DNA of 64,000 bases, from NCBI GenBank assembly GCA_030770545.1, contig CM061100.1, positions 4,533,501 through 4,597,500 on the forward strand, in the 5' to 3' direction. The notes below the pieces were generated by a model. It did not search any database, was not told the origin of the DNA, and worked only from the letters and a program-made list of their open reading frames with translations. Of the stretch, positions 22,930 through 36,282 are shown piece by piece. Position 1 is the stretch's first letter. Every line of letters begins with the position of its first letter. The translations under genes and the position numbers were made by a program. Source of the DNA: Macropodus opercularis (Eukaryota; Chordata; Actinopteri; Anabantiformes; Osphronemidae).

Positions 22930-25551
22930 TTACTCAAATGCTGATGAGATGCACAATGTTCTGACCCGTTTGGTGGGCGCTTCCCGGGACAGTGATTAGA
23001 ATGCAAGAGCTGCTGTTTGGCCTCTTCGTCTTTGTCTGCACATGCCCACCCATACACAAACAGCCCCAGCTGGGCCTTTTCAGCTTTTTGTTTGGTTTTA
23101 CTGTTGCCGTGTATTTTGCTCTCTGGCACAAATGTCAGAAAGAGGAAAATTAGATTAAACATTAAGTAATTTGCATAATTAGTGTACATATGAAAACAAC
23201 AAACAAAATGTGTTTATGACTTGCCCGCAAAGCTCATTAGTCCTTTGACCTCATCTGCAACACAAGTTCTTCATTGCTTGAAGTTAATATACAGAAGTTA
23301 ACAAGCAATGTTTTTTAAAAATGCTTCATGGGTTTCTCCTCATCTGAACCATAAATACAATGACACACAAGGCAGAAATATAGAAACATTTTCAACACTA
23401 AAGGATCAATTTATCTCGCAACAAATTCACTCATACGCGTGCGCTGAACCCAGTCAGACGAGATTTGTTTTCAATTCTGTGAGAAGGTGCACAGTGATAT
23501 AAAGGCTTAGTCCTGTGAAAGCAAATAGTGTCATTGTTTGCATGATCAACAACTCAAGCAACTGGTGTTTGACTACAACCTTAGTGTCCAGGGAATTGAC
23601 AGTATTTTGCAAAGGTGAAAAGTCTCAAGCACGTTGTGCAACTCACTTCGTTGCCTTCATGTTTAACCCCAACGTCTCCACCAACCCTCACTGCATCGGG
23701 CTTTCTGTTCTCTTGCAACTCACACAAACACAAATCACAATTAGCAAAAGTGTTGGTTAATAGTGTAGGAGAGGACAGCATGTCCAGGAAAGAGAGCCAC
23801 AGAAACGACACGAGACATAAACCACGCAGCATGAGGATGAAAATTAAATGTAATAATATATTAGTCATCTTGGCTTTTTATCCGGTCCCTGCTCATGCTG
23901 CCTTGCCTACACCTATGGACAAACTGACAGCAGATGGTGTTTGTCACCTCCTTCATGGAACACATCTTTCCGTCAATTACACCTAGAGGATGTTTCTGCT
24001 CTGAGGGCCAATCCTGCATCTTTATTCTCTTTATTCTCTGTCAAAACAAAGTCAAAGGGAGAAAAAAAAAAAAACATGCTGCATCTATGGGGTCAAGAAA
24101 CTTCTATAATAATATTTAAATTTGAATGCCACCTGCTAAATTTGTTGGTTTTAATCAATGTGTGCATTACATTCCTATACAAAATAACAAGATTAAAATT
24201 CCTACAGCATCTCCACAAAATTACATCAATCACTATATATCCGTGAGGTGATGAAAGGCACAGAGCACCACATGCTTGTCTCAAGCCAATTGAGTTTCAC
24301 AATTGAGACATAATAACTATCAGATAAGAGACGGGTGTTATTCCATTTAATGAAAATGTTCATTTTGTAGCCTTTCCAGTAATCATTTATCTTCATTTGA
24401 TCCACCACATTATTATTCATAAACCATCTCCTCTCAGATTTAGACAAGGATTCATTACATGAGCTTTGAGCAACACAACAAATATTGCCTTGTGCTACAT
24501 ATAATATAGATATGCATCACACACACTGTGCATGAACATGTTGTCCCTTGAGAAGTTCCGTATCTTCAGTCTCTCATCTGAATCTCTCTGAGTAACTCGT
24601 GGCTTTGATCCCACGCACATGCAGCAGGAGTCCGTTTACGAGGAAACAGAGTGATAAAGATCACAGTAAGAGCAGAGGTTCAGTCCGCACACGGCTGCAT
24701 TAAAGCTGGGTGGGACAAGAAAAAAGCGCTTGTTGAGAAGTGACAGATTACTGTGACTCTCCAACACGTCAGTTATTTTGCCATTTAATCAAGCTCCACT
24801 TAGCTTTAAAGAGGATGTGCGTAATAATTCATTTCTGGAGTCCACACACAGAGACGGACACTGACAACTTACAAAGAGTAATGATCATCCTGATTAGATT
24901 CCTGAAGCGGTGATCAATTCATCCTGAGTGGATTAACTGGACTGGTTTGCAAATAAAACAATAAGTAAATGAGACAAAGCTCTTGCTCTCTCACACACAC
25001 ACACAACTTAGTGTCATTTTATTAGTGCATATATGGAAAAAAATGCACAATAACTATGTTCATCATTTTCTACAAATATTTTAATATTACATTTTATAAA
25101 AAACTACCTTACACTAATTTCACATGTTGCTTTATGTCAGAATTTTAGTAATTAAAGTAATTATGGACACAGACTACTCCAACCCTATAATCACACATTG
25201 GTGCAGTTTTACCATCATAGCTGCTCTGTGAAACCCATCATATGCGCCCATTCCCTGCTTTCATATTTAATAGAAGTCAATTGTTGCGCGCATGTAATAG
25301 TTTGAGACGCTGTCTCGGTTACGGACGGATCACATCAACACGGCCAGCACCGAACATCCATGAGACTATGTCACAAGCAACGTTGCAAAGCTGTTATTGT
25401 CAGGGCATCAGCGCCAAATGGGCCAGAATCAATTCGCTCAATCTACTGTATGTTTCCTTTAACTGTGACAGAACATGCAACTTTAAGAGTCTTACCTTAG
25501 AGATGCGGGGAGTCTGGAAACGTGGCTGCAGGCCCAAGTGAAGAGACGCAC

Positions 25552-25640
25552 CTGGTCCTGAGGCTCCACCGGGTGCTGGACACGCAGTCGCACATAAGGA
25601 GGTTGAAGCAGAAGGAATAAATGAGCACGAATGCCTTCAT
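25552..25640 (-). other. Signal-peptide-like candidate coding exon, unassigned
   Basis: On the minus strand a splice-acceptor-like ttgctctgtgcag is immediately followed by ATG (25640-25638). The frame reads MKAFVLIYSFCFNLLMCDCV, a good secretory signal shape (basic residue, hydrophobic core, small polar residues), and after 29 codons plus 2 bases meets a strong donor, AG/GTGCGT (donor GT at 25551-25550). Unspliced, the frame stops at 25497-25499 after 47 residues. I recognise no family and found no partner exon, so this may be chance. The frame also stays open upstream to an ATG at 25784. Confidence 0.2.
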
Positions 25641-28222
25641 CTGCACAGAGCAAAGGTAGAAGCTGGAGCTCAGGTACCTGGATGACTTTTCCAGGTGAGC
25701 AGCGCAGCAGCCCACGAGCTCTGGGCGCTTAATTACCGTAAACAAGGGCTGAGGGTTGAGCTTAATGGCCTGAATATTAGACAATAATCCAGATCTAATG
25801 GCGTCGTTCTGCGGGAAAACACAGCTTTATTAGCATTTTTGTTGTCTTCTGTCTCCCTGATTGCTCTCTGCATTGATGTCCTCCCCACGTGTGCGGGGTA
25901 ATTAGAGAAACTGGCTCCACCTGAGACATGGCAAAGAGGGAAACGTCTCTAGTCTCCCATTCTCTTCTCTTGCTGGACTGGACAGTCTTTTGTTCCATGG
26001 TCTCTTAAGTTATTGAGTTTAAACCATGTTGAAATAAGTGCTTTTGAGTTTAATTCAGGATGTCAAAACCCGATATTGCAGTGTTTAATTATCACATTAG
26101 ATCTGGTTATATATGGGGAATGTTGTTTCACTTCCTGAGGGCAGTAGCCACCTAAACACAACCAGTGTGATGCGTAGCCTGGTGTGAAGCTCGCAGGAAC
26201 ATTGAGTTTATGCATTTTGTTTAGGTAAACTGAAAGCCTGGTCATATCAGTTATTCATCACTAAAGTAGCCCTTAATCTGGTCGTTGGAGGGCGAATGGA
26301 TGTCAGACGCTTCCCTCTGATGTAGAGTCATATCCCTTTCCTAGATTCCACGAACATGTGACACCTAAAGCCTCCTGCGTAACAGTAAATAATCCTGCCA
26401 TCGTTAAACCCGCCCAGATTAAAGCAAATCCCTTATGAATTGACCTTTTGTTGTAGTTTCCATAACCACATTAATGATAATATTATTATTCTCCCCCGGT
26501 TTTCTCTTTTGTGCATCGTCAGGACACGGCTGTGAACAGATTGCAGAACTGTTGTGTCCGGTACATGCAGAAGGAGTCGAGCACCGTGGGACAGACACGG
26601 TGGACGAGCTCAGACTGACTGCAACAGCACATTCACATGTACTGCACAAAGCACGTATGTGTAATGTAATGGATCGAATGAATGACCTCTGCAGCCGGTC
26701 TAAGGTGTGGAATCCTGCGCCATCTGTTAGACGACATAAGCTTTTCCCTTTTGAGCCCAAATAAAATATGAAGGGCTCTGATGTAATTGTATTACGCTGC
26801 TACTGCGCTGCAGGAAGCTGCTGCAAACACTACTTGCAAACTGTTTTACTGTGATTTTATTGGCATGTTGTCATAAATATGCTTTCAAAATGTCTTTGCG
26901 GGCACTGGTTCATTCTCCTAAAGTCCTTGTACGGTCAGATAAGTTCAAGTGTGGCCTATTGTTCATTTTGCACTTTTAAAAAGTCTATTTCGGGTTTTTA
27001 GCGGCAACATGCACGTAAGGATTCTTCGGTGTAACATTTAGGTTTTGATATTCATCCATTATATTCTGACTATTCCATCAACAACATCAGCTTTCATTTC
27101 TCCTTTAGCGTGTTAAACATATAACATCTCTCTGCCCATTTCCTAGGTCAACAGATTATTTTTCTTATCTGTGACACTCACAAGTCATATTGTGCAGTTT
27201 ACTCAGCTCCTTGCGTGACAGATGCCCAATGTAATCCTGCTATAATCTGGCATTAAGGTTGGCTCAGTAGAGACAATGGAAAATCTTTAGTTTTTTTATT
27301 TTTGGTTCACAATCCCATGCTGTTGCAGTTGCTTTAAGTAGACATTTGTTGTGTCTTTTGCATGCAAGCCCTAGATTCTTAGATGGGACGCTACAGTATA
27401 ATGCAGATTTATGTCTGAATTTCTCAGGTGGCCTGAAGCGAACTCTAATCCAGCCAGTACGTACGTTGAACCATTGTTAAGGACACTCTACAGTCACATT
27501 TGAGGATGAGTAAAGTTTTGCAACCTCATCTTAAAAAAAACCTGCACATATATTTTATTACTTTTTAGTCATAAACTATTTGAAATTTGTAAAGCAACAA
27601 AACAAAAAGTCACATGGACTGCAAAAAAAGATCAGAAAGAAAGGAAGTAAAGTAGAACAAATGAAATGTGAAAAACATGAATTATATGAACTGCAGAAGA
27701 TCAGAGTGTCTCCAGGCAGGGGGAATTAATGCGTCCTAAAAAAGGCCATCTGCGTGGCCAGACATCCCCGGCCATGTTGCAGGGCCTGGCCTCGCTGCTG
27801 TGACAGAAGCTACGTGATAATGAAATGATTTCCCGTTTCATCGGGAGGAAGTATTACATCACAGAACGAATGAACGCGTACAGATGTGATGTAAAAGTAG
27901 CCAACTAGGCACTGATGGTCCGCCTGCAGTGATAATAGGCACGCTGAGCGACCATGTGGCTGTTACGCAGTCAGTCAAGCAGCATCAGTTGCACAATGTT
28001 CAACTAAACATGTGAACCTGCACATACAGCACAACATCGCCCCCGTTCCTGGTTTGAACTATTTCAAGTCAAGACTGAAACTCACAGGTGACAAGTGGCA
28101 GCGATAAGACCAGTAGATGAGGATGAATCCTGCCGAGGTGAAAACCGTTGCGTTGCCTCTCCTATACAGTACATTTGTCATATTGATTCAACAATTTGCA
28201 TAACAAAGGAGCCAGGTGAGCA

Positions 28223-28245
28223 TCTCTCTCTCTCTCTCTCTCTCT
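28223..28245. repeat. (TC)n microsatellite
   Basis: Perfect TC run of about 11 units in intergenic DNA. Confidence 0.9.
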
Positions 28246-31200
28246 GCTCTGTTTTCTGTGTGTATATGCTTGTGTTCTGTGCTCGGATGCTACTCCACAA
28301 AGTTTCTCTTTGTCATTCTGTCACTGAAGGAGCAGCAGCGCTATTTTTGGATTATGGCTTGTTATTGACTCTGATGTAGCATCCCAGAGATTTGAAGGAA
28401 ACAACTGGGCTACTTTGAATGCGCCAGAGGACAGACCTCTGATTTTATTATTCTTTAAAAATGTTCAGCTCAGCTGAAGGCAGCATGTCCTCCACTGTTT
28501 TTAGTCATTCTTGACGCGTCATCCTAGTTATTGTGCTGCAAACTGACTTTTAGACAACGTCCTCATTTTGCTGCTGGTTTGATCCTATTGCTTATTTCAT
28601 TTGTAAAACAATGGATTATTGTGACTACTGCTCATATCAAACAAGACCATACCCACCACTGAGAACCACTGGCTCCTTCTATCTCTCAGTCCATTCTGTC
28701 TCTTGGAAAAAGGCACCTGCACTATTTATACATCAGTGCAGATCTTTATTGTCACACATGAGAGAATTCTTTATGCCGCATAGGAGCATAAAATATTCAC
28801 ACAACAAGGCAGGTCAGGGTGACATTCACATCTCTAGTATTACAAAATACACACTAAAAAGACAAACTAAAAAATGAAAGGTTTGGACTTACTTCCACAG
28901 AAAACTTGCATTGTTGGTGTCAAGCAAACCCAATAAAAATCTTAGTCGCTCTCCCAGCTGTTCTGACTTGTTAACAGTTAATAGAAGAATAACGGGTTAT
29001 GTGGTTTGTAGTCGTCATAATGGCCAGATGGAGCCGCTGCATCATGAGACATCTACAGCACTGACTACAGGTGAAACTGAAACCACTTGTCTTAGTCCTG
29101 TAATGCTGAGCCCAGCTGAAACAAACACACAACACAATCCCTGTTGTAGCTCACATTGTTGGCCTGCTCAGCAAAGTTCCCTCCTCTCATTACACACTAA
29201 CAACGTGTCCATTTTGTTCTGGTCAAAGCTGCCAGTGCCAGGTGATGTCTCCAGTCTACTATATGTTGTTCCATCTGTAGGTCTCCAGTAGGAATGTGCT
29301 ACACAGTCACACATCAAATCTTTTTCACGACCGAGGCCCTTGAGTTTAGTAACGGCCCTTCGCCAGTGACCTGCAAGGACTTCGGCAGGTCAGGGCACAA
29401 GCACCACTTAACTTGTCAAGCTGAACTTTTCCTGCAGACGTTTCATTTCCGCAGTGAAACTGTTTTCTCAGCCCAGTTCAGACACATCAAGCAACATAAG
29501 CGTCTGTTTCTCGTGTAAATGCAAATTGTACAGTAACTGGCATTAAATGTCCAAAAGGTTCAGCGTTGCACACTTCTGACAGAGGCTTAAGTAATGAAGG
29601 CTATCACTTAATGCAGTCTATCCACGCCTTTGTGTTTAGCTGACCTTTAAAAGTGCAGGTACTTGAACCAGACATATATTTTATTTAGCTCACAGCATCA
29701 GTTTACCTGTGGTGTTTGTTAATCAGCATGAGGGCTGTCCCACGTGAATTTATAGGGAACATATTGTAGCTGCATGTGGTGTTTGCCAGTCCTATTCTCA
29801 GGTAAACAGCCCATTATTGATATGAAAATGACCCATGTCTACATGTGTGAGAGCGAGTTTTACCCAGTTAGGATCCCTCGAGTTTCAATGACGCTTTGAA
29901 AAGAAAACAGCTCTCTAAACTTCAGCAAGGTCCATTTCCTGGACCATGTCCCTCTTTCAGCGCATCACCTGAATTATTACTGCCCTATACAGAGCGCAGC
30001 AAATTACACCAGAGAAAGAAGCATTAATAAATGATAAACCAGCAGCTGTGAGCGTCAGTGTTATGCAATCACGGCCTACCAGCATGTTTTGTTTCTGTCT
30101 ATACAGTGTGTGTGTGATGCACCACGTGGATGAAACGAGGAGCAAGAGAAGTGGCCAAGACTCCAGAGACGAGCCTGCATAAAACACATCCACACTGATG
30201 CTGTGTTTACCACCACTGCCTCCTTACGCTGACCTGAAAGTTACTGTTTCATGTATTATTGAACAGGCTGGAGGGCTTCGAGTGTTCGCTACATTATATA
30301 GAGAATGAGAAGGGTCCGATGTTTATGCTTCAATGCCAGTAAATGCGTATGTTTAAACACGCAGCCGGTGTCTGGTTAGCACCCCGCGCTCTGAAGGTGC
30401 TCATTAAGCAGACAGGCAGAATGCTGGGAGTGAAAGCACTTAACTGCACAGCGCTACACAATCTGAGCATCAATGGAGAACCCTGTGATGTATGGAAATA
30501 TGGAAACGGTTTCAGATCGTTGCTTGTGCGCATAACGCAAACGCGCGGTCAGTTTATCGTGCTTCCTAAGGTCAGGAAGGACAACTGACACTCTAAGTTT
30601 AATAAGAACACTCTCAGTCGTTGCGCTTCATTGGTTGGAACAGCTGTGCCTCAACGTTATAATTAGTCTGTAGCATAAATTGTGCATTGTAAACCCTAGT
30701 GCTTTGGCTAATGCAACATATATTTCATGTGTCTCACTGTGATGTAATTTCTTCTTCATGAGTTTATGCAGAGGAATGTTTCTGGCCAAACTTCAGCACA
30801 GACCCTTTTACAGCGGACGTCATTAAAAAGATGCCTGTCTGCTGTTTTTCCGTTTCCTGTTTTTGCATTTGTTGCAAAATTTGTAGCAATGAAAACAACA
30901 AGATGTTTATGTTGTTGGTGCCTGGTTCATCTCTTCCAGACGTAGTGTGGGGCTGTGAAGACAGCAGGACCACATGACGAATGGGAAGTGGTTCTTACGT
31001 TTGACAGACAAAGTTGTTGGCCACCATTCACACAACCATTAGTGTCTAAAGTAAAGTGGGCTAACAGACAAATGTTACTGTAACATTAGAGGAAGACAAC
31101 ATTGATCAGCAGCAAACACTGCAAATGTCAAGCACTAAATCTGCCTACAATGACTTATCATACACACAAAGATAACAACACACACCTCCAGCTACAGTAG

Positions 31201-31259
31201 ACGTACTGCAGCCCAAGCTCGGTGTGAGAGATAACACATATAGGAAAATGACTTAAATG

Positions 31260-31490
31260 CTAAACTGTCGCCTTAGTGTTTACAGCTTGCCCAAAATAAT
31301 TCCCATAGCAGTGTGTTCTGAACTGTACTAGGTGCATGTTGCCACAACTGGGCCATAAATTCACTGATACCCGGGCCCAATTCTGCCTAATGCTTCAGAA
31401 CTAATTTAAATGATGATGAGCCGTATTAGCAGACCCGTGCAAGTCTTTATCACCGCTGCTCCCAGGAGCCAACACATTAGGATAACAAGA
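31260..31490. promoter_or_regulatory. Candidate conserved non-coding element
   Basis: A non-coding stretch upstream of ccbe1 with balanced composition, an absence of simple repeats and several homeodomain- or POU-like AT cores (for example ctaatttaaatgatgatgag near 31401). This texture is typical of vertebrate enhancers, but conservation cannot be measured here. Confidence 0.2.
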
Positions 31491-34400
31491 ATAGAAAAGA
31501 GCAGAAGAAGAAGAGAGGAGGTAAAGAGCACATGAATACATCAGGGTGGAAGGACACGCTCAGTCACAAACTGAAGCAAAATGTGGTGGGAGTTGTTTAA
31601 AGTTTTACATAGATGAAAAATCCTGCACCATTATTGAGTCACAATATACAAATGGTCCAAATATGGCTTGTTATTCGCATTTTCCCTGCTTGGGTGTTGC
31701 CCCAGTCCAACCATCTGCTCGCTGGCTCTGCATTTCCTTGCATCCAGATCAAGAAACACGCAGCAGACTCTCCACGTCTAAAGAAATCAAACCATCCATC
31801 TGATGAAGGAGCTGACAACAGGCCAGACATTTAACTAGTTAGTTAAGTTTTGGAAATGAGTCAGTTGCACTTCACGCAAACTTTATTTTATAACTTTTAT
31901 TTCATTCTCCTTATTAATTTCACAAGCTGCTTGCTTCTCCAGTTCCTCCCCACACACATTGTGACAGAGCGCGGGGGGAAAACACACCGCTACGTTTTCT
32001 GTTTCAACGAGTATCGGCATCTGATAGGAAGATGAAAGACTAAGGATGAAGTCAAGGGCGGACGCAGTGGACTGTACATGTGTGTGTCTGCATGTGTGTA
32101 TTGGGCTGATAAAAAAAATGAGCCAGGGGATCAAGAGGATGGGGGAGAGACATAATAGCAAGGAGGGGCGCTGCGATGTGGGCATCCCAAGGACACTGCA
32201 CTGAGACGATATTTATTGATCGCAGCAGCATTGAGGGGACACGTGCGGTGACGTACTCTGCTAGAAGTAAATTCCTGCTGCAAAGGAATTGTTACGTCTT
32301 TTTCTTTTTTGTACAGTAATCAACGATGCGGAAATGCTTTAAATCTGATAAGTCCAGATTGTGATTGCTTCCCTGCTGAATCTTGTATGATTGAACTTGC
32401 AGGATTTTAACAAATATTACTAAATAAAACATCTATTTTGGTTATAGAACAGGACTTTGGACATGATATTAAAGTCCTGCTCTTTCAGCTAAGGACAACC
32501 TATTCATCATCCATGCAGCATTTCTTTTCACAGACGATGGCCATGTTTACAGCAGCTGCAAAGCAGGGCTGCCTCTCTCCATCTCCTTCCACCTAACGTG
32601 ACTCACCAGTGGACCTCTGAACAGCTGGTGAGCGAAGAAAGCCAGTGAGAGAGAGAATCAGAGTCACAGTGACATGCGGTGGGGGAAAGCGTTCTCACCG
32701 AGATGACAGAAAGAAAAACTCTATTAACCTGCTGCCACAACAGTGGAGGAGTACGAGCCAACGCGGTGACGGCTGTGTTCATTTGCTTTTGTCTGCCTGA
32801 TTGGCCTCTGTACTGAAAACCTCCTAGAAACCAACAAATATTGGTCTTATTAGAATATGATACATTGATAAACACAGCATTTCTTGTTTAAGCTTAACAG
32901 AGGTTTGTTTTACTGGCTTGTTTTTTTTTATTTTTAATTCCTACCAACACACGAATGTGCTTCTACTTCAGCATTTAATCATCTCAGCTCTGCTGATGTC
33001 ATCGCTACTTTTATTCTTTTGGGTGAGTTATGAATCATATTGTGTTGCGTCTTTGCAAAGAGCAAAATGTACTAAATGTACCACAGCAAAGAGGGAGAAA
33101 GAAGTAAAGCATTTCATTCTGCTTTTAGTAAAGCAGACATCAGGAAAAACAACTTTTGTTTCTTATATATCTTGTAATATTTACTCTGTGCCATACCCAT
33201 AAGATGCTGCAGTGGCCTGGCTGCTTATTGAAATACACATAAAGATCATTAATACTCGCAGACAGTTAAACTTAGGCTAAAGCACTGGATAAAAGGAATA
33301 ATAAGAAATGAAAGCTCTAATAAATAAAAGTGACGTTTTGGACTAAAGACAGGTGCATGTAGCAAAGCTGTGTTCATGCTTCACTGCACAGTTTGTATAA
33401 ATATCTTGTGGGAGGCACAGTGACCTTGAGAGAAAAGAAAGACCCATAGAATAAAGTCACAGATTTGATTCTCAAAATGTGGCACATCCAGCTTTCAAAC
33501 TATCGTCAAGGTAGCTATTTTTTCCCCACCTTGAATTAGGATTTTGCTCATGATGTGAACACAGCTTGCAGCAGTACATGACTGTGTCTGTGATGCAGAC
33601 TGCGAACAGTGAGCTGAAACTTGCTGTGGCTCTCTCCCAGTCTGTCTGGGCATGTGCAGAGATGCACTGCAGTGCTGCACCGAGAGGGGAAGAGAGAGAG
33701 ACAGAGACACACGAGTTTGACAGTGAGGTGCAACGTTCTCGCTGCCGTGCTGCGTGTTAGAGAACATTTTGAGAACAAAAGACTGTACCTATGCACAGTG
33801 CAGCAATATTTAGCATGAATGATGATAAAAGTGAGTCCGTTTAGGGTGGTACAGCCTCTATCGACAGGATACGGCTTAATTCATAGTCAACAGTTTCTCT
33901 CAGAGATCCTTAGGACAACCCCTTAATCAAGACAAGAAGCCAAGTCCCATCACTGTCAGTTTTAGTCTCTATTGGCTTTTGTTTCTTGCCCTACAAACCT
34001 CTGCCAACTCAACTCTTCTCCTTCCATCACTTGTTGTTTCATCTGATCTCGTCTCAGGTCCACTTGGTTTTTTTTGATGGCGCAGGTAACGTTTCACTTC
34101 ATGCGAAAAAAGACTCCAGCTGTGCTCTAACCAATCCCTCTATGCACAGAAACACCCAGCGCAGACCCACAGCAGTGATGCTGATTTGGCTCAACAGTGG
34201 GAACAGGAAATAGATAGTGAGATCACTCAGTGTCCTGGCTCAGCTTATCATTCAGTCTGGAGTGCGGCAGCAAGATGGACACATACGCACAAACCGAGGG
34301 TTGTGGTTGTGGTTGTGTGCCAGCAGTCAACCCTACTGTTAACAACCTCATGTTAAAACCACACGAATTATGTGAAAGGGACAATAAAGTAAATCAGAAT

Positions 34401-35900
34401 AAAACACTCTGTTGTTCTGTGTTGTTTTTTGGAAATCAATGACACAGGAGCTGAAAAAAAAAGATCATTATTTTACCTCACTAAAGCATAATGAGTTGTG
34501 AATGAGGTTATTAGCCCTGTGGGTCTGACAAAGTATCAGCCTGCAACATTAATTGGCTTCTTGTGCTGCTGTGGGCTTGATCATGGTCTCCCTCTCGAGC
34601 TGCTGAGGCATCAAAACAGGTGGAACATAAATGGCACAGCATGCGCACCTCAGAGTCGTGACGCACCCTGGTATTTCTAAAAGCTGTCATCCATTTTGTG
34701 GGCAATGATGACGATGGTGGTGAGAGGGGAGTGGGGAGGGAGAGGGGGGTTCGATCTCTTGGTTGAAAGGGCCATCAAGTGGCCATAAGGTGAACTGCAG
34801 CTGGAGACTTTTTTTCTGCTGTACTGAAGCAAGCGGGGCATGAAACAGTGCAGGGTCACGCTTGGACAGGTCCTTTCAAACTGGTACGAGGTGTCGCTCT
34901 CTGCTAAATGAGAACTGGACAAGGTGCATTAAAAAAGAAATTATATAATGGGTCATTATGGGTTTTTTGTATAGGCGTATTCAGAATAGAGTTATAGTTA
35001 TACTCAAACGACCTCACAGATTGAAAAGCTGCCACGTGGCTGTTAGGCGACACCACGGTGCTCTTGTTTCACCGGGGTACTTTTTCCAGGCTTCTCCTCG
35101 CGTCACACTGCCTTCCCAAGAAACTGAAGGTGTCTCATCAGCACATTTAGGTCATTCGACCCAAAGAACGAACAAGATAGCGAAGTGAGTTTGAGTTAAC
35201 GGAGCATGAAAGTTACAACTTGGCTCTTGCTCGTGTTCATTACACTGATAAGATCCATGCTTAAAAGGTTGCTTTTCTTTTTTCCCCCCAATATGTTAAA
35301 GGCAGGGGGAAGTCGCATCCCATTAGTTAAGACGTAGTGAACACCAGTGTAGCTGGTCGAATACTGAAATCCTCTAATAAATGCGATAAAGGAAGGAGTG
35401 AAGCTACTGTATCCCACCGCTGATGACTAGAAGTGCTTTCATACATAAGCTGATGATGTAATGTAACGATGTATCACAGCCTGCTTGTGCTTGATCCTTT
35501 GTATCTTACATGTCCTCAGTCAATTCACTAGCTGCTCTTATGTCTCTCAGTACTATTCTGTGTAAGCTAACTGTAAATTACATCATGCTAATGCATTTTA
35601 ATGTCAATGTGTCACATCTATTTAACTAAATATAGAAATGTATAGATGTATTTCTCTGAAAAGGTGCAGCCTCTAAAAATCTATAGTTATGAAATAGGCC
35701 ATGATCTACAACAGCCTCTGGGTTGCCAGATTGTACAAAATAATAATAATTATTATTATTTTTGTTGAGTATTGAGTAATTGTGACTCCATTGACTTCCG
35801 CAAGGTGGTAGCAAAGATGTAGAATGTGTCGCCCAGTGCGCGTCGTACTAATGCGTAAAGTTACGCACAACTTATCGCAAGTTTAACCTGAGATATATCT

Positions 35901-36178
35901 TTCAAATATATCGGGGAACTTCTTATTTTCAGGATGACGCGATTCTCTTTCGGTTTCTCGACACTGCCTGTTCAACAGAGGAGGGACAGAGATCCGCTCT
36001 TGTTTGTGCCAACGCATGAATTAAGTCAGCTCATTCACCAGCGGTCCAGGAGCTCCGGCTGAGTGGGAGGGTCTGTGTGCCTACTCCACTTCACTCCGTG
36101 GAGTTGTAGTAGTGAGGAGATCATCATTACAAGTGTGGATTACTGACCAGGACCCGAGTGACTGGTTCGGCCGATGAG
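35901..36178 (+). promoter_or_regulatory. ccbe1: ccbe1 5' UTR and proximal promoter region
   Basis: The bases just upstream of the ccbe1 ATG become GC-richer (for example aggagctccggctgagtggg around 36047-36066), as at many vertebrate transcription starts. A TATA-like caaatatatc lies about 265 bases before the ATG. A short upstream ATG AGA TGA (36174-36182) overlaps the chosen start, ending on the first ATG's own bases; it would be a minimal upstream ORF. The transcription start is not determined. Confidence 0.35.
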
Positions 36179-36282
36179 ATGATCCTCAAACGCAACAGGA
36201 GTCCTCTTCTGCTCACCGTCACCTGCATGTGCTTCTCTGGAGGTTTTCTCTGGTCCTTCCAAGAAGAGGATGCCAGTGGCGG
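36179..36282 (+). CDS. ccbe1: ccbe1 exon 1 (signal peptide)
   Basis: ATG at 36179 opens MILKRNRSPLLLTVTCMCFS, a basic head and hydrophobic core, followed by GGFLWSFQEED, which aligns with the human TWTYREEPED region. Donor GG/gtaaag, phase 2. The preceding ATG at 36174 hits TGA after one codon, so 36179 is the usable start. It is separated from exon 2 by only 80 bases. Confidence 0.85.

Larger units (their letters stand above)
21326..35900. other. Intergenic region between hcn1 and ccbe1
   Basis: About 14.6 kb without a gene I can establish on either strand. It contains a (TG)n run at 22913-22929, an (AC)n run at 24992-25005, a (TC)n run at 28223-28245 and a small AAT/ATT palindrome near 35740-35762. 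Short ORFs of 60-126 codons lack family resemblance. Three stretches look more constrained than their surroundings (about 24.55-24.95, 27.72-27.86 and 31.26-31.49 kb): mixed base composition, homeodomain-like TAATT cores and no coding frame. They may be enhancers of either gene, but this is a judgement from texture. Confidence 0.6.

Noticed and set aside
22860..23189. Minus ORF of 109 codons with a hydrophobic start
   Set aside because: The hydrophobic start and a CA-repeat-derived His-Thr run suggest chance; no splice context or family resemblance.
23581..23868. Minus ORF of 95 codons with a signal-like MLRGLCLVSFLWLSFLDML
   Set aside because: It was considered as a possible partner of the 25.6-kb exon, but phase, missing acceptor and opposing ORFs gave no support.
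25860..25900. Similar phrase 'ttgtcttctgtctccctgattgctctctgcattga' here and 'ttgtctgcctgattggcctctgtactga' near 32790
   Set aside because: The shared part is short (under about 30 bases) and imperfect; likely chance or a fragment too small to assign.
28911..29291. 126-codon + strand ORF in the intergenic region
   Set aside because: Ser/Thr-rich low-complexity composition, no domain and no splice sites that join it to anything.
21326..35900. Search for fgf10, isl1, mrps30, emb, lman1, pmaip1 or mc4r exons as known neighbours of HCN1 or CCBE1 in mammals
   Set aside because: No stretch on either strand matched what I remember of these proteins.
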